Part shown: positions 51,293 to 59,101 of the stretch, piece by piece | Numbering within the stretch: position 1 is the stretch's first letter | Layout of the letters: each line of letters begins with the position of its first letter | NCBI RefSeq assembly: GCF_900199545.1 | Contig: NZ_LT962671.1 | Location: 918,814 to 982,813 of the forward strand | From: Raoultibacter massiliensis | Lineage (GTDB): Bacteria > Actinomycetota > Coriobacteriia > Coriobacteriales > Eggerthellaceae | Reading direction: 5' to 3' | DNA length: 64,000 bases | Notes under the pieces: generated by a model | What the model was told of the DNA's origin: nothing | Seen by the model: the letters and a program-made list of their open reading frames with translations, nothing else | The model's database searches: none | Translations under genes and position numbers: made by a program

Positions 51293-52711
51293 ATGCCTTT
51301 TCGAGACACCGAGCCACGCGATAATTTTCTCTTATCCGGGACATTCTTGCTGTCTTGCCTTTCCATCGCGTTCTTCAAGCTAACATCTTGGTTCTCTTCT
51401 TCGGGAGCGTTTATCGCGTCCAACGCTCAGAACGGCCCCAACGAAATCACCGTACAGCTCTGCGCGATGATTCTGCTGCTGATAGCCGAGCGTTTCTGTC
51501 CGTACACCTCTCGACAGGCATCCATCGTGCTTGTCGCCGCCGCGTCGCTCCAGGCGATAGGATCGTTCCTGTTATTCTCCCCCGTTCACGGCAGTGAGCA
51601 GTCGGCTTTCACGGCGCTCATCCTCCGCGGCGTCGGAAGCGCTGTGTTTCTACTCGCATTCGGAAAGCTGCTCGGCTCGATCGAGCCGAGCAAATCGGCG
51701 CTAGCGATCGCAGGCAGCGAAGTACTCGTTGGGGTTCTCCCTTTGTTCTTCACTTCGATTCCCTCAGATGCCGTTTCGTTCGTTTCCGCATCGCTGCCGC
51801 TAGCAGCGGCCTTCTGTCTGATATGGGCACTTGAGAAAACAGTTGCGCCCGAAAACGATCCGTCCCCGATCACGCGAGCGCAACTGCGAAAAATCCCCAT
51901 CCACCCGATCATTCTTTTAATCCTCTGCGCGCTCTCGTCCATCGGGATAGCGCTCCTTGGCCAGACTCTCCAAGCAAGTGCTGACCAGTTGTACAGATAT
52001 CTCATAATCGCCGTAAACCTTCTGATATTCTTTGCGTATGCGATCTGGATTTACGGCTTGAAGAGAAACGATCCCGATACGCTCTGGCCCTTCCTGATGG
52101 TGATAATCTTCGTGGGTCTTTTCGTGTACTCATCATTCTCATCGATAGCTCCCGGCGCCGCTTCCGGACTGCTCGGCGCTACAAGGAGAACGCTTATGGT
52201 GTTCGCATGGGTCTTTATGGCGAGCATCATCTATCAGCAAAAACTGCCGGCTATCCCGTTTTTTTGCTTGGGGCAGCTGATCATCTCGCAGATTCCGAGC
52301 ACGATCGCGTCTTTCATCAGAGACAACGACCTTCAAATCGCAAGCGCCCATCAGGAGATATCCGCAACGATACTGACGGCGGTCATGGCTCTCGCCGTAA
52401 TTGCGGGAGTGCTCGTCGTCGTTTACAAAAGCAAGGTCGCGACCGCAGCCAACCAGCATTCAGTGCCGTCGGAGATCGCGCTGAAAGCCGTTATCGACAA
52501 GCTATCCGAGCGGTATTCGCTATCGAACAGGGAAGCAGAAGTCGCTCTGCTGTTGGCAGAAGGAAACACGCTTAAGGCGGTGGCGGAGAATTTGACTGTG
52601 TCCCTCGACACCGTTCGCACTCATGCGAAAAACTTATATCGCAAGCTCGATATACACAAGAGGCAGGAGTTGCTTGACTTGATCGAAGGTGAATTGGATG
52701 CAGGCAAGTAA
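51293..52711 (+). CDS. Membrane-embedded LuxR-family regulator
   Basis: A 472-residue protein with about ten to twelve membrane helices (residues 15-390) and a cytoplasmic C-terminal LuxR-type helix-turn-helix (YSLSNREAEVALLLAEGNTLKAVAENL, then LDTVRTHAKNLYRKLDIHKRQEL). Regulators of this architecture are abundant in Eggerthellaceae and lie beside exported reductases, where they are thought to sense the substrate. GAAGGAA precedes the ATG. Its likely target is the flavin reductase just upstream. Confidence 0.9.
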   Translation: MPFRDTEPRDNFLLSGTFLLSCLSIAFFKLTSWFSSSGAFIASNAQNGPNEITVQLCAMILLLIAERFCPYTSRQASIVLVAAASLQAIGSFLLFSPVHGSEQSAFTALILRGVGSAVFLLAFGKLLGSIEPSKSALAIAGSEVLVGVLPLFFTSIPSDAVSFVSASLPLAAAFCLIWALEKTVAPENDPSPITRAQLRKIPIHPIILLILCALSSIGIALLGQTLQASADQLYRYLIIAVNLLIFFAYAIWIYGLKRNDPDTLWPFLMVIIFVGLFVYSSFSSIAPGAASGLLGATRRTLMVFAWVFMASIIYQQKLPAIPFFCLGQLIISQIPSTIASFIRDNDLQIASAHQEISATILTAVMALAVIAGVLVVVYKSKVATAANQHSVPSEIALKAVIDKLSERYSLSNREAEVALLLAEGNTLKAVAENLTVSLDTVRTHAKNLYRKLDIHKRQELLDLIEGELDAGK

Positions 52712-52731
52712 AGTCTGGATTTCCAGTAGAA

Positions 52732-52786
52732 AAGCATCGCCCTGTTCGTTTTTTTTCTTGCGGCGAACAGGGCGATTTGCTTTTCT
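52732..52786. terminator. Bidirectional terminator between convergent genes
   Basis: ATCGCCCTGTTCG (52736-52748) and CGAACAGGGCGAT (52764-52776), extended by flanking AAAGCA and TTGCTTTT, form a long stem with an A run before and T run after. It can stop both the LuxR gene and the flavoprotein gene on the other strand. Confidence 0.85.
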
Positions 52787-52858
52787 TCTCAGCGGCAGAC
52801 GAGGAGGGGGTCAGCGTTGGGCTTGGGACAGCGTTAAAGGTTCATGCCCGAAACCCGC

Positions 52859-54448
52859 TTACAGGTTCGCGGTGATGCTATTGATGGCGATGCGCCCGGA
52901 ATTGACGTTGTTGCCACAGCAAGTAGCGGCGATTTGGATGGGATACACCTTGCGGTACAGCCTTACGCCGTCGGTGCCGATCGCATACAGGCCGTCAATG
53001 GGCTCGCCGCCCTCGTTGAGCACCTGCATGTTGCGATTGGTACCCAAGCCGCCGATGGCGACCATAACGGAGGGATCCAGACGCCACATGTAATACGGTG
53101 GCTCGATGACGGGCACCATCATCGCAGGGGCTTTGGCAAATTCTTCGTCCTCGCCCTGATCGCAGGAGGCATTGTATCGCTTGACGGCATCGGCGAGACC
53201 GACAGGGTCGATACCGAACTTGCTCGCAAGCTCTTCAAGGGTATCGGCCTGGTAAACGTTGTCCGCTGGGTTGGTTGCCAGCACTTCTTCAAAGTCGGTG
53301 CGTGCGTCAACGTCGCCTGATGCCGTGGCATTTGCTTCGCCGTCGAGTGCCGCGTTCAAAATGGCGCTGTCGGCAAGACAGAAGGTCTCGCCCTGCTCCA
53401 AACTGGGAATGTAGGTCATCATCATGTTTTCGCCGCCCAGATCCTCGTTGACGAAGCGGTTGCCATCCTTGTTTACCCACATGAAGGGACCTCCAAAGCA
53501 CAGCTTGCCAGAGGCCTGGCTCTTGGCGCCTAAGCCCGTGATGCCGGGAGCCAAGAGGAAACACGCGTCGGCAACGCAATCCTTCGCGCCAACGGCCAGA
53601 CCCATGTTGATGCCATCGCCGTTGTTCATAGGGTTGCCGCATTTGATCAGATGCTCCATATTGAAGCCCCAGCGGCCGAGCAGGTCGTCGTTGTAGCCGA
53701 AGCCTCCCGTAGCAAGTACGACGGCCTTGGCATTGACCTGGATGTCTTCGCCGTCCTCGTTCTTGGCATACACGCCCCCCACCTTGCCGTCGGTGTAAAT
53801 GAGGCTCTGCGCAGGCGTGTTAACGCGGATGTCGACGCCATAGGAAAGCGCCTTGTCCTTCATGGCGGGCACGTAGCCGACACCTGCCATGCCGCCCTCG
53901 AACCAATGCATGGTGTCGAAGAGTCCGCCGTAATCATTGATAAGGCCGCTGAATTTGACACCGTTACTGACAAGCCAGTCGTAATTCTCTGCGGATGCGG
54001 ATACCAAATCATGCCAAGCAACGCCATCGCTGAGGTGCAACGAAGTCTCTAGCTCATGACGGATGATTTCGCCGGGATGCAATTTTTCGATACCCTGTTC
54101 CTGCTGGGCGCTGGTGTTGCATCCGAAGATCCCCTCGACGCCCGTGCCGTTTCCGCCAACTTCGCCCGCAGCTTCCAGCAGAATCGCGTTGAGTCCGTTC
54201 TCGCCCGCCTGCACCGCAGCGGCAAGACCGGAGATACCGCCGCCCAAGATAACCACGTCGCAGTCGACGGTCTCGGCGACCGTCTTCGGGGCATCGGTGT
54301 CGGCAGCCGCTTTGTCCGCCCGCACGTCGCTTGCGCCATTCGAGCTGCATGCGGTCATCATTCCCGCTGTTGCTACACCGAAACCTGCGACTACGCTTCC
54401 TTTGAGAAAGCTCCTCCGATCAAGATTGACTGGGTTGCTCTTAGTCAT
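52859..54448 (-). CDS. Tat-exported fumarate-reductase-type flavoprotein
   Basis: A 529-residue FAD-dependent oxidoreductase of the fumarate reductase/succinate dehydrogenase flavoprotein family. The leader has LDRRSFLKGS and a lipobox-like GMMTACSS. FAD binding is by VDCDVVILGGGISGLAAAVQAGENGLNAILLE and AVVLATGGFGYN; the C-terminal block SGRIAINSI closes the FAD site. It lacks the FMN_bind and haem domains of UrdA- or Cgr2-like relatives, so its electron donor must be a separate protein. AAAGGAGG precedes the ATG at 54448. It is divergent from the LuxR gene at 54676, a typical regulator-target pair. Substrate unknown. Confidence 0.88.
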   Translation of the reverse strand: MTKSNPVNLDRRSFLKGSVVAGFGVATAGMMTACSSNGASDVRADKAAADTDAPKTVAETVDCDVVILGGGISGLAAAVQAGENGLNAILLEAAGEVGGNGTGVEGIFGCNTSAQQEQGIEKLHPGEIIRHELETSLHLSDGVAWHDLVSASAENYDWLVSNGVKFSGLINDYGGLFDTMHWFEGGMAGVGYVPAMKDKALSYGVDIRVNTPAQSLIYTDGKVGGVYAKNEDGEDIQVNAKAVVLATGGFGYNDDLLGRWGFNMEHLIKCGNPMNNGDGINMGLAVGAKDCVADACFLLAPGITGLGAKSQASGKLCFGGPFMWVNKDGNRFVNEDLGGENMMMTYIPSLEQGETFCLADSAILNAALDGEANATASGDVDARTDFEEVLATNPADNVYQADTLEELASKFGIDPVGLADAVKRYNASCDQGEDEEFAKAPAMMVPVIEPPYYMWRLDPSVMVAIGGLGTNRNMQVLNEGGEPIDGLYAIGTDGVRLYRKVYPIQIAATCCGNNVNSGRIAINSITANL

Positions 54449-54675
54449 AACGCCCTCCTTTATATGGCTTCGCTGCGAAAAAATTGCAGCTCCGAATGGT
54501 GCCATTATGTTCTCTGGGGGTCGGATGCGCGTCACGGTTCGAGGGGGAAACGTATCACCCTTTAAGCGTGATATTTCCGAAACGGGCAGTTCGAAGCAGC
54601 CGTCAGTGGCGAGTGCGTTGCAGCATTCGGCCTCAAGAGTGGTACCATGTGAAAAGCGCGTTTCGGGAGGGCCGC

Positions 54676-56142
54676 ATGACCGCTCAATACAGCAGCAAGA
54701 CATTACCAATGTTATTCGCGGGTTGGGCAATGTTCCAAGCTTGGCCCTATGCCGCATTTATGAGCGATACGCTGCTTCCTGCGCAAGCCGTTTCGGGACA
54801 ATCGTTCTATGAAGCTGCATGGCCCGTCTCAATCATTTCATTCGCAGTCTGTCTGTTGGCGGCAATGAGCGTCTCTGCGCGCATTGACCAATACCTCTCC
54901 GACCGCCGCCCCATGGTGGCGTCTGGTTTTCTTTTAATCATGGGAACCGTCCTTATTGCCGTATCGGGTTTTGCCGAGAGCGATCCCGCATTCGGCTTGT
55001 GCGTTGTCGGCGCTGCATTCACCGGCATCGGTACGGCCTTTCTGCAACTGTGCTGGCAAAAAGTCCTTGTAGGCATCCCCTCGAATCATCTCGCCTTAGG
55101 TGTTCCTGTAGGCTACTCGTTCTCCTTGGTTTTGGCGTTTGGCATCACTGTCGCTCCTGGCATGGCAGACAAAGTGCTGCTCGTCTTCATGATCGTGGTC
55201 TCCATCGCTGTTTTGGCCTGGTTCATGAAATGCGATAATGCTCCGTTCGAAGGGCTCGCCTCTTCGAACGGAGCGGCGCTCGGAGACGTTTCGGCGAACG
55301 AGTTCTCCAAGATACTCCCCTCCCGCATGGTGCCCTTCACCTTTGTGCTCTATATCGTTGTATGGTTTGCTATCGAAGTGGTTGAATCCCAAACCGCGTC
55401 CATGCGCGTCGCCGATGACCCGCAATTCATCTTCAGGGCACTCGTGGGCATTGTCATCGCCTTGGTCTGCGTCTGTTACGACTTTTTCTTTTCCCGCAGC
55501 ACTCACACTTCGTCGGCCATCAAGGTTGTCGTGCTGCTCACTGGAGGCGCCCTGGTGGTCGCCCTGTCCGGATTGAGCGGAGCCCTGCTGTTGGCGTATA
55601 TCATCAACTATGCCGCCAATCTACTGGGATGCGTTTTTCTCATCCTCGCCTCAGTGGAGTACTCGAAACGCATGGAGCGCTCAACCGCGTATTTCACCGG
55701 ACTCGCACTCGTGCCTCGGCATATCGGCGTATCCGCGTTCGCGCTTATTCATCTGGCGGTGCCGGGGATTGCGATCGAGCCGCTCAACACCGCAATGCTC
55801 GTCTTGCTTCTAGCGGTGGCGCTTTTCGTTCTGCCCCACGCGCTGGGCGGCGCGAGCGCGGCGTCCGTAGAAGAAACCAACGCGCTTGAACCGCCGCTGC
55901 CCGAGATGCCGTCAACTCGCGACGACGCGGTGTGCGCTCTCATTGCGGAATACGGCCTCACGAGACGCGAAGCCGAGGTGTTCGAACTGTTCGCGTCGGG
56001 TCGCGATTCGGGATATATCAGGGAGAGACTCGTCATCTCCCGCGACACGGTGAGCAGCCATCTCAAGCACATCTATGCCAAGATGGGCATTCACTCGAAA
56101 CGCGAGCTCTTCGATCTTATCGAATCCCGTAAACAGGTTTGA
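54676..56142 (+). CDS. Membrane-embedded LuxR-family regulator
   Basis: A 488-residue protein: about twelve hydrophobic helices up to residue 400, a short linker (ALEPPLPEMPSTRDDA) and a LuxR helix-turn-helix (YGLTRREAEVFELFASGRDSGYIRERL, then SRDTVSSHLKHIYAKMGIHSKRELF). GGGAGG supports the ATG at 54676. It stands back to back with the exported flavoprotein gene, sharing a promoter region of about 230 bases, and most likely controls it. Confidence 0.9.
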   Translation: MTAQYSSKTLPMLFAGWAMFQAWPYAAFMSDTLLPAQAVSGQSFYEAAWPVSIISFAVCLLAAMSVSARIDQYLSDRRPMVASGFLLIMGTVLIAVSGFAESDPAFGLCVVGAAFTGIGTAFLQLCWQKVLVGIPSNHLALGVPVGYSFSLVLAFGITVAPGMADKVLLVFMIVVSIAVLAWFMKCDNAPFEGLASSNGAALGDVSANEFSKILPSRMVPFTFVLYIVVWFAIEVVESQTASMRVADDPQFIFRALVGIVIALVCVCYDFFFSRSTHTSSAIKVVVLLTGGALVVALSGLSGALLLAYIINYAANLLGCVFLILASVEYSKRMERSTAYFTGLALVPRHIGVSAFALIHLAVPGIAIEPLNTAMLVLLLAVALFVLPHALGGASAASVEETNALEPPLPEMPSTRDDAVCALIAEYGLTRREAEVFELFASGRDSGYIRERLVISRDTVSSHLKHIYAKMGIHSKRELFDLIESRKQV

Positions 56143-56270
56143 GATTCGATGGTCTGCGCAGATCCTCTCGCCGCTGCGCTTCGAACGCTTACCGATGGTC
56201 GTCTGAGAAACACTTGGATGTCCTCCGTTCGAGAGCAGAGGCCCCTTGCTGTAGCGAGCGAATCTCGATC

Positions 56271-56990
56271 TTACTCGCGATTGATTGACTCGGCTAAGTC
56301 CATCAGCTCTTCACGTGAGTTTACACCGCATTTCCTATAGGCGCTGCGCGTATGGCTTTGCACTGTGCTTACCGAGATGAAAAGGCGTTCCGAAATTCTT
56401 TTGTAGCTGTAACCTTGCGCCAGAAGAGAAGCCGTTTCAGCCTCTCGCTCCGTAAGGCCGTACCGACGACTCATTTCCGAAGATAAAAGAATTGCCTGCC
56501 CCTTTGCTTCTGAGCCCTGATTGGCGGCGGATGCCGCCGTGCTTTTCGCCTTTCCCCTTGCAGCCAGCAGGACTCCCAGTGACACGAGCATCCCTATCAT
56601 GAGCAAAAACACGCACAGAGCAATAACTCCGTATACGCGATCTTCAGCCGTTTCACCCATCGCCGACATAAGAGCGGGAACCGCCCAGAAGCTGATGAAC
56701 TGCGTTGCATACAAAGGCAGCAAGTAATATTTCAGGACTTGTGCAGGCGGAGGGCATTTTCTCATGCGAACGGTTGAAAGCAGCAGGGAGAGCAAAAGGA
56801 ACTCGAGACAATTTCTCGCAATGCTGATTACATCCATTCCGAAGGCGGATATTCGATTGGGATCAGCGAAAAGCAGAAACAGGCCGATGATGAAAAGGAA
56901 GCAAACGGCAATGATCGAGGCGACGCTCGATCTGTTGGATGGTTTGGCGAAGTACACGCTGAAAGCGAGCGCTGCCGCAAGCATCGGTGA
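56271..56990 (-). pseudogene. Membrane LuxR-family regulator lacking its N-terminal half
   Basis: The C-terminal part is well preserved: several membrane helices (SIIAVCFLFIIGLFLLFADP..., YGVIALCVFLLMIGMLVSLGVLL) and the helix-turn-helix (YGLTEREAETASLLAQGYSYKRISERLF, STVQSHTRSAYRKCG). Full-length relatives in this window have 470-490 residues; only about 240 remain here. Upstream of about 56990 the frame stays open to 57338, but that part is antisense to a multihaem cytochrome and is not LuxR sequence. The gene has lost its start and first helices through a deletion. Confidence 0.75.
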
Positions 56991-57009
56991 ATCCGCTTGC
57001 GAAGCATCT

Positions 57010-57387
57010 GCCCACGCCAGCATGACCTGCATCGACTGCCACACAGACGAGGATGCTTTGGCTGCTGCGCATAGCGACGCGACCTCAGCAAGCAAGATGC
57101 TGACCAAGCTCAAACAAACCGAAGTCGAGAATTCGCTGTGCCTTTCATGCCATGAAGGCACTCTGGAAAACCTTGTCTCGGCAACGGAGGGAATCGCTTC
57201 GGTCACCGATTCCAAAGGAACAGCGGTAAACCCCCACTCGGTTCTTTCATCGGAACAGCATGCCGGCATCCTGTGCGGCGATTGCCACTCCATGCACTCC
57301 GACAAGGGAATCGAAGAATCCGCCCATGACGAATGCATCTCGTGCCATCATGCCGACGTGTTCCAGTGCTACACGTGCCATGACTAG
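57010..57387 (+). pseudogene. Multihaem c-type cytochrome lacking its N-terminus
   Basis: The remaining 120-odd residues carry five haem-binding CXXCH motifs: CIDCH, CLSCH, CGDCH, CISCH and CYTCH. Such small multihaem proteins shuttle electrons from the quinol pool to exported reductases. There is no signal peptide; upstream codons belong to the antisense of the truncated LuxR gene. Without export haem attachment cannot occur, so this is a relic unless an upstream fusion supplies a leader. Confidence 0.75.
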
Positions 57388-57410
57388 ATCGGGCAAGGTC
57401 CATAGTTTTT

Positions 57411-57443
57411 CGGCGACGCTCCCGCATTTGCAGAGCGTCGCCG
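57411..57443. terminator. Hairpin between the cytochrome relic and the transporter gene
   Basis: CGGCGACGCTC and GAGCGTCGCCG form a perfect 11-pair stem around an 11-base loop. No T run follows on either strand, so termination is plausible but not certain. Confidence 0.5.
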
Positions 57444-57502
57444 AGCCCGCAAAGACCCAAAAGGATTGAATGCGTTATCTTCCAGGGCGCAAGGGACCGT
57501 CG

Positions 57503-58645
57503 CTATTCACCGTTGCGTCGTTTCTCGAGGAACAGACGCGCATGCTTCACGATCATTGCGCCGATCATGAAGTAAGCGAGGTATCCCGAAAAGGGATAGA
57601 TCGCGTTGAGCAGCTGCTCGTACGGCAGAAACGACACAATGAAGATGCCGATGACGGCCAGTACGGTAGATAAGGCGTATCGCCTCGAGTGATCGTCGCC
57701 GAAATGCTGAGCGAAAGCCCAGACGCTGGGGGTCACCGTCGTATAGATGCCGAAGAACAGCACGATAGCGAATACGGCGGCAGCTGCTGCAGGCATATAG
57801 TGCTGAACAAGCGCCAAGGTGGGAACCGCCTGATCGTAGACCAGTTCGATGTTGGCGAGTTGGGATAGGATAACGAGCGAGGCGCCGACAGCCAACGCGA
57901 TGGCAGCCAACCCGGCGCCGAAAACGGCCTCTTTCTTGGAGGAAGACCTCGCTCCGAGCGCTGAAGCGTACGAGGTCAACGGGTAGACGTTGGACATACC
58001 GTACAGAACGGCTGACAAAAGCCAGAATCCGGAGGCTTTCAAGATGGGAGGGTCGCATGACTCTATGAACTCGGGGGCATGCGCCACTCCACCCGGATTC
58101 CCGGCGAGCGATACAATCGCGATCAATGCAAGGCAGGTGATGATGAGCGGGCCCAGAAAGCCGAGAACGTCGAGCAGCTTGCGCAAGCCGGCAAGCACCG
58201 ACACCATGATAAGCAGGCACATTATGCCCCGACCGATCGCTTCGCTTATGCCGAAGTACTGCCCGAAAACCGTGCCGGCCCCAGACACCATGGTAACGGA
58301 AACCAAGAACAGCAAACAAACGGTGGCCATCTCGTAAAACGCACCGATGCGTTTACCGCAGTAGTAGCGAAAGATGTCTTTCGAGTGGCACATGCCCGTC
58401 CGAACGCCCGTAACCATAAAGCTGTAGAAGATGAGGAACACGCAGGCGTATGCAACGAACGCGCCCGCAATGCCCACCCATCCCTCTGAAGTGTAGTATT
58501 GAAGCGTCTCTTGACCCGTTGAGAACCCCGCTCCAATCATGAATCCGATAATCGCACCCGTGGTCTTGAGCACCCTTTTCATATCGATGCGATCATCTGC
58601 CTGCAGCCCGATCGGCTGAGCTTCGCCTTTGGCGATTTCGGTCAT
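57503..58645 (-). CDS. YkvI-family membrane transporter-like protein
   Basis: A 380-residue integral membrane protein with about ten helices, starting with the sodium-symporter-like TTGAIIGFMIGAGFSTGQE. The family (YkvI) has a LeuT-like arrangement; substrates are undefined. GGGGAT before the ATG at 58645 favours that start over the longer frame. It is the last gene of a - strand series transporter - molybdoenzyme - ferredoxin, so it may move the substrate, product or a counter-ion of that enzyme. Confidence 0.8.
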   Translation of the reverse strand: MTEIAKGEAQPIGLQADDRIDMKRVLKTTGAIIGFMIGAGFSTGQETLQYYTSEGWVGIAGAFVAYACVFLIFYSFMVTGVRTGMCHSKDIFRYYCGKRIGAFYEMATVCLLFLVSVTMVSGAGTVFGQYFGISEAIGRGIMCLLIMVSVLAGLRKLLDVLGFLGPLIITCLALIAIVSLAGNPGGVAHAPEFIESCDPPILKASGFWLLSAVLYGMSNVYPLTSYASALGARSSSKKEAVFGAGLAAIALAVGASLVILSQLANIELVYDQAVPTLALVQHYMPAAAAAVFAIVLFFGIYTTVTPSVWAFAQHFGDDHSRRYALSTVLAVIGIFIVSFLPYEQLLNAIYPFSGYLAYFMIGAMIVKHARLFLEKRRNGE

Positions 58646-58759
58646 ATCCCCTATCCCCCATCTGAAGACGATGCAAGCATGTCCGATCCTGCCCGCTCGC
58701 AGCGGCGCGCCGCTCTTCCCGAGATGACGCGCCACATGTGCGGGCAGCGCTCTGTTCCG

Positions 58760-59101
58760 CTATTGGTCGTTACTGGCCTTTTTTGGCATGAACATGACGA
58801 CGTTGCTCTTTTCCTGCAGCCACATCAGGTTCTCGACGGGGCCGACATGCAAAGCCCCTGTCGTACAAAGCTTGGAGCACAGAGGATTCGGATCCTTCTC
58901 GTAGCATTCTACACATTTATCGATCGTAGGAGCCACAAGGTGGTAAAGGCGCAGTTTTCCGTCGACGTAGCCCGGATCGCGGCGGACGACCTCCATCCAT
59001 TTTTCCTTATAGCTGAATCCGTTGTTCGAGCGGCAAGCGGTCTGGCAGGCGAAACAACCCGTGCATCGATCGATATTGAGCAGCATGGCGATATTACTCA
59101 T
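58760..59101 (-). CDS. Small two-cluster ferredoxin partner of the molybdoenzyme
   Basis: A 113-residue iron-sulfur protein with CTGCFACQTACRSNNG and CVECYEKDPNPLCSKLCTTG, enough ligands for two [4Fe-4S] clusters. It is far shorter than DmsB-type subunits. The ATG at 59101 overlaps the stop of the molybdoenzyme gene (ATGAGTAA), so the two are made together and presumably form a complex. No signal peptide: it works in the cytoplasm. Confidence 0.85.
   Translation of the reverse strand: MSNIAMLLNIDRCTGCFACQTACRSNNGFSYKEKWMEVVRRDPGYVDGKLRLYHLVAPTIDKCVECYEKDPNPLCSKLCTTGALHVGPVENLMWLQEKSNVVMFMPKKASNDQ

Noticed and set aside
56764..57009. Upstream extension of the cytochrome reading frame
   Set aside because: This part is antisense to the preserved LuxR segment and contains no haem motifs or signal peptide; only the part from about 57010 is cytochrome.
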